NCBI GenBank assembly: GCA_013400975.1
Contig: WBMZ01006400.1
Coordinates: forward strand, 496,001-560,000
DNA from: Atrichornis clamosus
Taxonomy: Eukaryota > Chordata > Aves > Passeriformes > Menuridae
Direction of reading: 5' to 3'
DNA: 64,000 nt
Under the pieces are notes generated by a model that had not been told where the DNA came from, ran no database searches, and saw only the letters and a program-made list of their open reading frames with translations. Shown piece after piece: positions 11,161 to 23,400 of the stretch. A program made the translations under genes and the position numbers. The number at the start of each line of letters is the position of its first letter. The first letter of the stretch is position 1.

Positions 11161-14099
11161 CTGTGGAATTTTTAGCAGTTTAAAACCATGCAAAACAATG
11201 CTCCTGATATCAGATCCTTCTACAAACCTTTGCTATCTCTCTAAGGACTCAGAATAATGAGAAGCATGTTGCCCTACCTGAACAGTGGTCTGTTCTAAGC
11301 ATCTCTAACTCAGGCTGGTTCTCCACAGCCAAAGACCTCTTTTTTTTTCCCAATTTCAAGGAGAAAATGCCCAGAAACGTGATGGTTTGCCTTGGTGGTT
11401 AACTGATGCAAACACAGATGCTGCTCATATTAAACATGTCCACAGAGTTCACACTGTTGGCCCAGGGCTCGTTTATGCCTTCCTACCACAATTCTGCAAT
11501 AATGTAGCAAAAATTTATGGTCAACTCTGATAAACGTGGCTAGCAGGTTTCAGTGAAATTGCTTGGGCTTCCAGCTTCGTTGCTGCGTGCTTGAGAGGTA
11601 GGTAAATGGAGATAAAACTTATTTTCCCTTCAATTCCAGACTTGTACTGTAACAAATCAGTCCCCGTTTGATGGAAGGTCATGGGAAAGTACTAAAAAAA
11701 TAAATATCAGATAACAGAGGCCTCAGTAAAGTAAGAAAACAAGAGTAGCACTACATTTATAGCTGAAGGACTCTATAATAAGCACAAATTCTGAAATAAT
11801 AAAGAAACTGGTCAATATTTCAATCTTTAATTTCTTTAAAAGTAATTTAGAACTGCTTTATACAAAATCCCAATTTTAACCCTATGTGAAGATAATGCTG
11901 TTGACCTACAGCCAGGATTTATCCTGTCAGCTTTTCCTATACTATGTGTGCTCTGTGTGTATTACTTCCCCAAACTGCAAATACCTCTTTGCACTTAAGA
12001 TATGGCTCCTGGCAGTTGTCCAGCTTATTTCTATGTCTATGCTCCATCAAAGCTCAATTACCCTGAAAGCTTCAATAAATGTTACCAGGATCTCTGTCAC
12101 AGTTTCCTAGAGGACATGCAAGAAGAGTGTTTTTAGGTAATAGTATTGCAGTGAGAAAAAGTACCTACAGAGTTGCATATTTTCCAGGGACGGTGGTAAA
12201 CAAAAAAATACCCAGGGTATGAAAATACATTAAAAGCTGAATTTTAAGCACATCTTATAATGAGGGTCATTGTTTTTCTACATGTATTTGCTGAACTGAT
12301 TTCTGGAGTACTTACCTTCTTTTGGGCTGCTCACCAGCCACATTATAGGTACTTTATAGTTCTACAAATCATTTTCTGTCCAATGAATGTTTAAGCAGAA
12401 AAAGTCTGAATTTGATACTAGTGCAGTTTACTAAAAATAATAAAACAAGAGAAAAGGAGTATAAGTACAAAATAGTACCGTGGAATAATATGGTCCCAAT
12501 GAAAAGTGCTATACAAAGGTAGTTTTGCAGGAGGGCACTAAATATTTGTGAAGGTTACTTTGTGCTGCTAACACTGAAGGCACAGAAATTGATGGAGTTT
12601 TGCAAACGCATCTGTCCAAAACAAAGCAGTTTGGAAGACATCACAGTGAGCCTCCTAAGACTCCCACTGGGAGCACAGGGAGGCAATGAAGGGTAGCTCT
12701 GAAGCACAGGACAGAGCAGACACCACAAACGAGCAGCCAGTCTGAGAGTTCTTACAGTAAATGTGAAAAAATGGAATTGCCAGGGACACTGGCTGGAAAT
12801 CCCTAATTCACCCTTCCCAAAGCACAGCCATGCAACCAATTATGTACTTTGGTTGTAAGATTTAGAGATGAACGTGGGGTTTTTTCTCTAGTTCTATTAG
12901 AGACAAACTACAAGGGAGCAGCAGCTGTGAGGGAGCGGAACAGAGGCTCTGCAGGAAGAGCTGGGACTCCACAGGAAGCACTTAGTGCTGCTGAGGCTTC
13001 ATAAATTATAATAAATGTTCTCCAATTTTAGATACTGATAGAAACAGCTTCTTAATGACCACACCAATATGAACAGTATCTTGTGTGAATATACAGTAAA
13101 ACATTTTGTATTTTCAATTTTTAGCTGCTCAGTTATCACGGAGCTAATTATGGAGAAACTTGAAAAGCTTTACACTAGCTCTACAGAGCCTGCACTCCTG
13201 CATCACCCAAAGTCAAGTGAAAATCTGTTTCCAAACAAAAATTTGTGGTAAAAAGACCCATGGTAAAAAAATGCTATCGTTGTAAAGGTTACTGACGCAC
13301 CATAAAATACAACTTATTTTCTATATAAAATTAAGTAAACCCTATGCAAGATCCTGGATCAAACCACCTACTCTGATAACCTCATTTTAAATTGTGAGCA
13401 AATTGACATCCAAGCTGAGGCACAGATCCACAAACCAAAAGGATTGCTCAGTAGTGTAAAAAGTCTTAGAAAATTGCCATATCCAGAACAAGATAATATG
13501 CCTAGGGCTAACTGTTAATTTCAACTATTAACTTCCATGACTGTGGCAGCTACAGGGGAGGCTTCTCATCTTGGATAAGGAATCTGCCCCTGAGGCTGTA
13601 TTGGATGATGAAATCTGTGCATACACATATCTGTCCCCTCATTTCATTCATATTTTGCATTTGTACATTTTTGTGATTCAAGGACACCAAAAGTAGCTCT
13701 TAGATTGGATAAGATCCTTTCAGAAATTTATAAGTAATGGCTTAATATATGGAGTTTAAATTTTGTGGGCTGAAACATCTTTTCCTCTTTGAGAACAAAT
13801 ATGGCTCTAAATCCTGCAGAGGCTAATGAAGATTCCCAGCTGAAGAGTCCCACAAATCCCAAGGGCTGTGACATCTGCCAGATTATAGATAAAGAACAGG
13901 ACATTTTGCAATAACGTGTTTTTAACAGTGTGGGGCTGAAATTCATTGTGCACATTTGCTGAACAGAGTGGGGGGTTTTGTTTGTTTGTTCTTTTTATAT
14001 TTGTGGGGGGTTTTAATCATAAATAAGGCAACTCCTAGCCTTTGAAATAGAGGTTTTAAGCAGATCTTAATATTTAGTGCAAGCATTTCAAAATCCTAA
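11161..14099. other. Noncoding DNA between CR1 and the GC-rich block
   Basis: Nothing recognised. The longest open frame (12555-12839 minus, 94 codons) has no family resemblance. A short GT-biased stretch ('ggggttttgtttgtttgttc', about 13974-13992) is the only simple sequence of note. Confidence 0.65.
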
Positions 14100-14930
14100 A
14101 ATTTTATGAAATGAGCCATCAGAGCCCTGAGGGCACCGACAGGTCTCAGTGACCCTGACCAACCTCCCCTGACCGCCGCCCGCAGTCCTGGCCAGGAGCC
14201 TGCTCTGGCTCAGCCCAGGGTCCCCGGCCCCACCCTCAGTGGGGCTGTTGCTGGACCTTGCTGGCAGCACCTGGTTCTGGCACCCATCCGTGGTGAATCC
14301 ATTTGCTGCTCCCTGGCAAGAAAGAGCCTGAAGGAGGTTCAGGGTGAAGCTGAGGCTGACTTCATGAGTCGCCCAGGACAGAGGGACCAGTTTCACCCCC
14401 CTTACACGCGCTTGAGTGTGGGGCAGCTGACCCAGCACTCTCAGTCAGTTCAGGACAGCTTTGCAGGCTCGGAGGGCTAGCAGCAGAAACTGGGCACTCT
14501 TGACCTCCCACGCCCAAAGAAGGAGCAGAGGGGTCACATCAGCGGTGCCTGTGCTGCTGTGCTGAAGAAAGGCAACTCCCACCTGACTGTGAGTGAGATT
14601 CTCCCTCCCGTTGCCCTTCTCATCCATGACAAACCCAGAGGTACAACACTAGACAAATTCTTCCCGTGTATCCCGTGTGATAGGGGTGCACGTGGCCCAT
14701 GCTACAGGTGCTGGCACAGGTGGTATTAGGAGGGGTGACAGCCCCAGGGCACCAGCACACTTGGGTGCTGTCCTACCCCGTGTGCGGGGTGGTTCTGCAC
14801 CAGCCCTGCTCCTCAGGGCCTCGCCAGCCCAAACACACTTGGTCCTGATGGCAAACATGCACATCCCGAGCCCGAGGGATTCATTACCCTGCTCTGTTCA
14901 GGTGTCAGAGAACACCTTTGCAGTTCCCAA
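14100..14930. other. Isolated GC-rich, CpG-enriched block
   Basis: About 0.8 kb of clearly GC-rich sequence sits inside AT-rich surroundings. By eye it holds about 20 CpG dinucleotides, for example in 'gaccgccgcccgcagtcctg', 'acacgcgcttgag' and 'atcccgagcccgagg', whereas the flanks have almost none. It includes a perfect hairpin (ACCCCG-TGTG-CGGGGT, 14775-14790) and the close repeat 'tcccgtgtatcccgtgtg' near 14660. Open frames exist on both strands (14088-14438 minus, 116 codons; 14677-14940 plus, 87 codons), but high GC alone explains them and neither resembles a known family. It could be a weak CpG island, an eroded LTR or inserted GC-rich DNA. I see no TATA box, splice pattern or repeat signature that decides. 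Confidence 0.5.
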
Positions 14931-15929
14931 TAGTCTGTAGCTTTAAAGAAAAGCTCAGATTACTCATTCATCCTAATTCAGTTGAATTTATACTCAATGT
15001 TATTTTAAGAATACTGTTAAGGGACCTTGGGTAATCTCTCTTATCAATATGTGTCCAAGCAAGCAGAGAAGTACAGTTGTTTGCAGTTTTCTAAATATTT
15101 AAACCTTGTTTTAACCTACATCTCCACTTTGAAACCCAAACTCTCCCCTGCATTCCTCCTAGAGCAAGTCCTTTCTGTAACTTTTCTCTATTGATGGGCA
15201 AATATCTCTGCTTCCAACAGTACAGCTGGCCAACATCAAAAGTATGTGAAAATATGAATTGTGCACGTGGCTTTGAGAGCATGAAAACAAAGACAGAAAT
15301 ACCAAAATATTAATCTCTACTATGTTTCTTTGAAGTAATTAAAAGAACCCAAAGGTGGCTGCAATTTGTGGCTGCTGCTGTCACCCTCTGGGGAGCAGAA
15401 AGGCAATCCCAGCACAGAGGGACGAGGCTGGGTGCCCTTTTTGGGTTAGTGAGACACAACACGTGCAGCTCTGCCTCCCCCTCACACCATTCAACAGCTG
15501 CCTGTGAGGAGCTGGTGGAGAAGAGATAATAATTAAAGTACTTCCATTGCATTACACACAGGCAGCAATTTAAAATTAGATGTATTAGCAGATAGGAAAA
15601 ATAAAGAAAGTCCGAGAGTTTCAGATTTCTGGATGCCTCACACTAAAGACATCAATCGATTTAAAAACCTAATAAAATTCATAAGGAGTCTAATTATCTA
15701 TTGAGTCTATTCAATTATAAAGCACAAAGGAAAAACAGACGAAATAAAACTGGTGCCTTGTATTTACTAATCCATTTAATGTTGCTGGTTGTACACACTA
15801 AATTAATATTTTCCTCTTGAAGATAGCTGGGATATTTATTCAGGATACCAAGAAAAACAATCATTATTTAAAGACAGTGGTGAAAGCCTTGCTAGCATAG
15901 GAAGCTTTTATTTATTATCCACTAATTCT

Positions 15930-16035
15930 AGATATATGGACATATATACACACATTTATATACACATTAAATATGTGCCTGTTTATATATGTACATGCTT
16001 ACATATTTATTTATATATTTATATGCTTACACAAA
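15930..16035. repeat. AT-rich low complexity, TATA/TACA-rich
   Basis: A run of TATA, TACA and TTTATA words ('gacatatatacacacattta', 'gtttatatatgtacatgctt', 'catatttatttatatattta') without a fixed period. It looks like a degenerate (TA)/(TATATG) simple repeat. Confidence 0.75.
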
Positions 16036-16804
16036 CATCTATGTGTGTCTAGAAAAATGAAGTTTTGATGTTTGTTTGTGGTTGATCAAATCTATATGAG
16101 AAATTAATTTGTGATTAGAGAAGCCATATAATATCAAACTTTCCACACTAAGGTCATTATTAGTGTTTATTTGATGCAGTCCCAGAGGGGGGAAACACTA
16201 GGCTTCATCAGAGTTTTTAATAAATTGTTAATCAAAGTTTACTGCTTTTGGAACTTTTCTGACTGAAAAAATAATATTGGCCAGCTCTATTCTCAGAGGC
16301 TTTTGGACTATGATTGCCAGATCCTGCCTCTTCCTTAAAAAAACCACATAAAACACATTTTGAATGAGTGGTGAGCTACCACAGCTTCCATTAACCACAA
16401 CTGGAACTGTGATTTCTCACTATTAAAAAAAATAGAATGTGTTTGATTAGCTATTGATGAAGACTTGGATTGTTCCAGTTCATTAGATTTATATAAAGGA
16501 GAGTTTTAAAGTTGATGCAAAGGCAAATGTAACCCCCAGCAGTTTCAATTATCTTCTTTGACTAGTCTTCATTATTTGGACCTTGTCTATTCTTCAACCA
16601 CACAGCAGCACCACATTAATTAACTTAAAATATCAAATTAACATGCCTGGAAGGACTAAAGTTATACTAAAAATACCAAACTATCTGAAGCATACATTAC
16701 ACCTTAGGTCATTCAGAAGTAAGTTTTCATATTTAGAAAGCACAAACAAGAATTTGTATTCTTCTAAAGCGCAGGATTGTTGTTTTGTTTTGTTCTTTAA
16801 ATCT

Positions 16805-16851
16805 CTACCTAGAAACTCACATACCACAATTATCTACCTAGAAACTCACAT
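16805..16851 (+). repeat. 18-bp direct repeat, 29-bp period
   Basis: CTACCTAGAAACTCACAT occurs at 16805-16822 and identically at 16834-16851. The flanking 'atct' is also shared in part, so this looks like a 29-bp tandem duplication. It lies inside a 112-codon open frame (16583-16921) for which I find no other support as a gene. Confidence 0.93.
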
Positions 16852-19800
16852 TTTAGCTAAGTGTGAGTTAATTTTGATGTCATTCTTAGATGACAGCCAA
16901 ATTTCTGAAGAAGATATTTAGCTAAAGTGCAAATCATATACAGGGGTGGAAATTAGCTGAACAAAAACCCCCAAAAGACTAGTGATCATCAGCAAACTAC
17001 CATACAGATAACACTGCAGCAATCTGAAGAGAAGGAGACAGATTTCTCACCTGCCATGGCCACAACTGTCAGAATTGAAACTCAGGAGCTTCAATCAGCA
17101 TCTCACAAAACTTTCAGCATTTTAGTCACAAGATCAGCTGGCACGTGCAGTGTGTTTTAATGGTGTCCAAGTAGCCAATACCTGACAAACTGGACAGGAA
17201 TACTCCTGGTAAAAGGTTTTCTCAGAAAATAACCCCAATGAGGAAAGCATGAAGACAGGATTTCCGGCAGTGTTTTAACTGCTGTTGACTGAACTCTTGA
17301 ACTAAAGAGGCAAAAACGTGTAAACAAGGGAACAGTTCAGACTTCTGGAAATGTCATTAAAATTAAACTGGTTTTCTCCATACAGTAGTGCTATTTGAAT
17401 TATCTTCTCAATTACCTGAGCCTTCTTGTCATGTTTTGACACTTCATGTTTTGGAAGTCAAGGACAGGCTAATCCTCACTATGCACCAGCACTTAGGTAC
17501 CACATTCCCATACATTTTAAGTGGTAAATTAGAGTCAGAAGTTTAAACCTCTTCCCTTTCCAGTTTTTCTGGTCGTTTTTGGTTTTGGTTTTTTTTTTAG
17601 GCAAATATGAGTGCTTTTCCACTTGGTTTGGGTATTGAGAGTTAAATTCAAAGACATGTTTCTCATTAAATGATTTCTAGGTAGGAATACCTTATCTAAT
17701 TCAATCACCCTAGAAAATAAAGGTACAGAATTACAGAGATACCAAAAATAAACATTTACAGTGATTTAAAAATGTGGGAGCTTTTATTTTTCCATGTTTT
17801 CTTTTTGACAGTACATTTCTCTCCATTTGCCTAAGTGTTAAAGCCACTTAATTGCTTCAAATGAAGCAAAATCAAAATAAACTTTAAAATTAGCAACTTT
17901 TAGATTCTGAAGGGCCCATCTAAAATTAAACCATAGAAAAATGTAGTTGCAAATACTGAACCCTCTGTCTTTGCATCTCTGTTACAGGCAAAACCCAAGT
18001 GTCTTTGGTATTACTGAACACAATTCCCATGTTTTTGAAGAGCTTTAGTTCTAAACTCAGCTCTTTCCAGAGGTTTTCATGAATACCAAATTTAATTAAA
18101 ATGAAAAATAAAATCAATTAAGAGGTAATATTTGACATGTTTGACAACATAAAGCTTACTGGCTACAATACAGTGACTTATCTTGGATCACAATGCTTGT
18201 CACCAAAACCTATTCACATCACTATCTGGAATCCAATTCCTCAGGTTGCTAAGAAGGACAATAACCTGGAAATTAAATCACAATCACATATTCTAAGCAA
18301 ATTATTTCATAAAAGAATGCATTAATCAAAAATATATAATTAACTGTAAGTGCAATAGAACCAATTACTGGAAATCCTAGGGATACAATTATTTTTAAAA
18401 GGCAGTAAAAAGCGAAGAGAAGAGCAAATTTAATTCTGCCAGAGGTTATTCTCCAGGAAAGTATGAAAATGGTATTTTTCAAGTGTGCTGTGTCCTGTGT
18501 TTTATATATGGAGGTGGCACATGGCCTTTGCTCAGATTCTGTGCCAAATGCTGCTTGCAGGTGAGCCAGGTGGGATGCACACCTTTCCCCCTGCCCAAAG
18601 GCTGTGGTAATCTGCCATCCCATCAGTGCCATGGGCTTGCTGTTCCTGCCCTTTGTATTAAAATGCAAAAACAAGACAGGCCAGTAGTTTTCTACTGTGC
18701 CAATAACAGCAGATTTCTGAGGAAAAGTCTATGACAGTATTGAAAAAAAGTCTCAAGTTGCACTCTTTAAATCCTCAGTTAGGCACCATATCTAATTCTG
18801 GGATTGTTTCCCTATTGCATTGCGAGGTTACTGCATTTCTGCTTATTTTGTTTGGGGCATTGCTTTTTGGTTTTTTTTATTTCTTACATACCACAGACTG
18901 AGAGGTAATAAAAGGGACTATTCATGAAACTCTCATTCATTATCATTCTTGGAACCAAATATCCCTTCATTAAAAGTGTCTTCATAAAAAGAAGCAGTAC
19001 TGAAATTGGTGATTTAGCAATGTACGGGTAGATATTGAACAGTTGGAGCCTTGCTGAAATGTCTCTCCTCAGTCAATTCTTCCTGTATGTACACAGCAAT
19101 CACACAGAAACCAGAAAATAAAGGAATCAATATAAACTTGAAGCCTTAGGTCATTCCTGGAGTTGGCATTACAACATGAATCCTTTTTATTCTTTCCATT
19201 TCCAACATGTTTTAATAGTAATGAATACTAATGCAATATCACTCCTTGATGGGATTTTTTTTTCTAATGATACAGAGCACTTTAAAGATTTTTTTTTTCC
19301 CCTCCACCAAGTGTAATGGTATTTTAATTATGTAGTTCTAAATGCTCAAGAACTTTAATGAGGAATTTGATAGACTAATTGAATGAGATGCAGCCAAATA
19401 TAAAAATTTAAATGGATGCTCCACACACTTTACGATTCCTGGCAAAGGTGCCTGAAAAACGTGTTGACCCGTTTACACATCACCCAGGGTATTTCACTTC
19501 ACTGCTTCACTTTCTACATCAACAATTCATCTGATGGCAAAGCAAAAGGGAATATTAAATTGCAGTTGCAATATCACCATCTCCATCTGAGCATTAATAG
19601 TACAGAAGCAACAATTCTGCATGTTGGAATGGGAGGTTCCATTACAGAGCAAAGTGGGTACAAAGAAGGCAGAAATGTAGTTAACGTTCTTTAACAGCTG
19701 AGACCAAACTTTGGGGGGAAAACGACCAATTTAGAACATACAAAGAGCTTCCCCCATCCCACATGAGAACTCTTACTGTGTACTTGTTAAAATACAACCT

Positions 19801-20417
19801 TTGCTTAAAATTACCCATCTCATTTTCAGCAACTCCATATCAGTAACTTTGGATAAACTACTGTAATTACAAGACAGTAAAGCTTCTGTGAAAGACAAAT
19901 CTGGGTGAGAATCCCTGAATGTCGAGTTGCAATTTTACGCCATAAACCCCTCAGCATTTAAAGGTCAACACAGCAATAGGTATCTGAGGGCTAGAAGTCC
20001 TGTTTTCCTGTTTTTAACCATTTAACTTGGACTGAAGAGAGCAAAAGGACAACGTCCTTTAAAGTGTTCTTCACATCGGTGTCTTAGCACAGACACTGCC
20101 ACAGGAATGTCAGGGCAGTCTCACTGGGAATTCAGCACTGTGAATTTAAGACGGAACTTTGTCTGTTGCTTCTTACTGAGTGTTGCCCTAACCACAAACG
20201 AATGAATTTTAAATGACAGTAAAGCCATCCTTACCATTTAATACTCCTTATTATGCATTAGTACAACAATGCACATTATTGAAGCACATTACTTATTAAC
20301 GATGAATATTTAACTATCTATTTGCTAAATTTCCCTTTAAATCTTCAGAAGCTACACGAAACAAGCTGAAGGTCTTTTGTTTATTTAAATATATTCTTTT
20401 ATCCGTATGCAAACTTT

Positions 20418-20445
20418 GGTTCACCTTCCACCGGTTCACCTTCCA
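20418..20445 (+). repeat. 13-bp direct repeat, 15-bp period
   Basis: GGTTCACCTTCCA occurs at 20418-20430 and again at 20433-20445, with two bases (CC) between. It is a small duplication with no recognised function. Confidence 0.9.
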
Positions 20446-23400
20446 GGGAGTGGTATTTCATATTGCTTTTAAGTTCATTTCCATTTCAGATTTCTTCCAA
20501 TGCAGCTCCATTAGCTTAAAAAAAAGTGCACTTTAAATTCTGAAACAATTTTGCCTTTCTGAAAGCAGCTCGGCAAAACAGGCCACAGGTATCATGTAAG
20601 CTGGGGTGAATTGATAAGATGCCAAAATCTGATTTTGATGGAGAAGGTGAAGGTTGAGGACACATGCCCTCTGGATGTATCCCATCTCTGCATGGGCAGT
20701 AGCACTCAGGAAGCCCAGCACTGCGTCCAGGGAAACTCCAGCTTCAGCCTTCATCCAGGGTATGCATCCATCAGGGTTTCTCACTGCTCCCCGTCTTTCC
20801 GTTGCCAGGACGCAGTGGGCTGGTGACTTCTGCACCTCCATCAGATTTGGCCAGCATTAGCCACAATATTCAACAGCTCTGGGGGGAATGGCAGAAGGGG
20901 CATGGAAAGAGTCCTACACAGCGTAGTAAAACAAAAGCATCTCTCTCTGTGTCACCAAGGTGTGCCATGAACAGCTGCTTCCAAACGCCAGCTCACAGCA
21001 GGACAGGGGTCGGAAGGACCTGATCAGACTTCAGTGCCTCCTAGGACAAGCAACTGCCTGCACACTGATGAGTAGCTGGGGGGTCATTAAATCACTAATA
21101 AGACTGATCTTAACTTCTCAACACCTCTGCTGTGTCAGACAGGACAGTGCACCTCCCAGAGCAACCAGAGGCAGCTGCTGAAGATTCAGGAGATCCTGTA
21201 ATGGATGATTATGGAATAACTCACTTTCTGAGGAGGGTTCTTTCCAATTTGCAGGCTCCAAGAGGATTTGCAATAGTCAGAACTATGCTTGCACGCTGCC
21301 CATCATGCCTATGACATTCAATAGAAATATCTGGTCGATGAGTCCCATTAAGAGCTTACTATTTTGTGGCAATGAGTTGTATAGATTAATTCTGTGTTTG
21401 ATAGAAAACAGATTCAATACATTTGTAACCTAGCAATGTGAATCAACTTGCTTTTGCTGGCACTACATTTAAGCTGCCTTGCTAATCTATTTGCATCTTC
21501 TTTTGTGTTTACCTTTGTTTTAAACTGCCCAGAAAACCACTAGTAGTACCTAAATAATCGTACTGCAAACAATCATTAGCCCTACTGCTAAGTTAACTGA
21601 GCAATAAGTATGATATCAACAGCTGAAGAAAAAAGATACTGAGAAATTATACTTTCAGGCTTCAATATTCTTACTAGATGGCCTGAAGCGGCACTTTGTA
21701 TTTTTCAAGACCGTTGTAAGTGTTCTGCAACTGGTAGATAGCAACTGGTCTGGGTTTTACAGTGTTTAAAAAAAAAATAATCTGATGATTCATGCAGAAA
21801 CATGATGACCGAGTGAAATACTTCAGGATGACAGTTTATTTTTATTATAAAGCTCCTGAGGATCTCTGGCTTAAAGAATCAGCAGCATAATTGTAGGAAG
21901 AAACACGTTGTGTGCTTTTCTCTTTGTACACTTTGCACATTTCTCAAGAGAAAACAAAGTGTCAGAAATCTAACATCTCTGGCACTTTGAGCCTTGGTAC
22001 ACACGTAAACATGGGAACCATCGACTGAGGTGACACACAAGTTGTCTCATGGAATCTCCTCTCCACAGGTGTGACCTTTCTTCCACGAACAGCCATTTGT
22101 CTTCGTGACAAGTTATGGCACATCTGCAGCGTGACTAATGTGCCCCAGAACGCTGTGCACGCTGCTGTGACTAATCACAATAACTTATGGGGAAGCTTAT
22201 GCAAAGAAGTCAATATTACACCTTAAGTACCAGTGCCTACTCAATTTGCACGTGCACATCAGCTGTAAGAACTGGAGATGTTTCAACCTATGGCAGTTGG
22301 TCAACCCATGAGAATCAGGAGCCCAAAATTTTGCACGTCTTTATACATGCCTTATTTCTGTTACAAGTTTTGCATCTCACACCATTTCCCCTCATTATGT
22401 CTCTGCAGAATTCAGATTTGTGCCAATGAATTTCAGTGTACTGATCTGCAGGAACCAGCTTTTTATTGGAAAAGTTACATTACACCTATATTGCAGACAC
22501 AATTCTAAGCCTTCCTGAAGACTGTAAGTGGTTGAGGTCAGAATCAAGTTTTTTGGCTCGCAAAGTTTTGTGTTTACAAAGGGACATGTCACAAACACTG
22601 ACAAAAGTGATATTAAGGAACGTTTTTTTGAATAATTAATTCAAAGTGGGGGGAAACCTCTAGGCACTGAAAAATTGTCTGGGAGGAAATATATTATTAG
22701 AAAAGGTTGTATAGGATAGCCATTGAATTCATTAATTTTTAAAGGTTGATAGTTGCATTCCAAATTCTTGTCGTTTTTTTGCTGCAAGAAAAGTATTTCC
22801 TATAAAACCCTAAAAAAAAACCCCAGTGCTTTGGTGCTATATTTTAAGGATCCACAGGGCTGAAGACAAATCTGGTTCCCACTCCATCTGATGAAAGCAG
22901 TCTTGCAGATTTGCACTGAACTCGCATTATTAAGGGAACAGAGGTGAAGAACAGGGAGAGGAAATATGTCCAATCATTCTACACTTCCTGAAATTCCCAT
23001 TAAACTGAGGAGGCAGTGTGGAAGAACACAAAAGGCACGTGTGTGTCTCAGCCTGATGAAACCACAGGAATTGAAAAGCAAAGCTGCTAGGTCAGTTTAC
23101 ACCTGGTGCACACTGAAAAATGAACCTGTGCAATATGCAGTTACATCTACCCTGCTGAGACTCTGAAATAAGTACAGAGAATATACCAAGAAGAAAAAAA
23201 AAGGGATCAGATCATTCCATCAGCAGCTATATCGAAAGTCCCAGTGATGTTCAGGTGTTTATTTTTAACTGATAGATGTATCTTGCTGAGAAATTCCCTA
23301 AAGTGGGTTAGGTTGTTACTCTAATCCCTTGCGTCTGGCACGTTCAGAAACCTCTCACAATCAGTGCTGATGTGCTTTAGTTCAGTGCAAAATACCTGTA

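Noticed and set aside
14088..14438. 116-codon minus-strand open frame in the GC-rich block
   Set aside because: GC-rich DNA lacks stop codons by composition; no conserved motif and no plausible splice context.
18273..18674. 133-codon minus-strand open frame
   Set aside because: No domain or motif recognised, ends in hydrophobic low-complexity residues, and is opposed by a plus-strand frame in the same place. Expected by chance in 64 kb.
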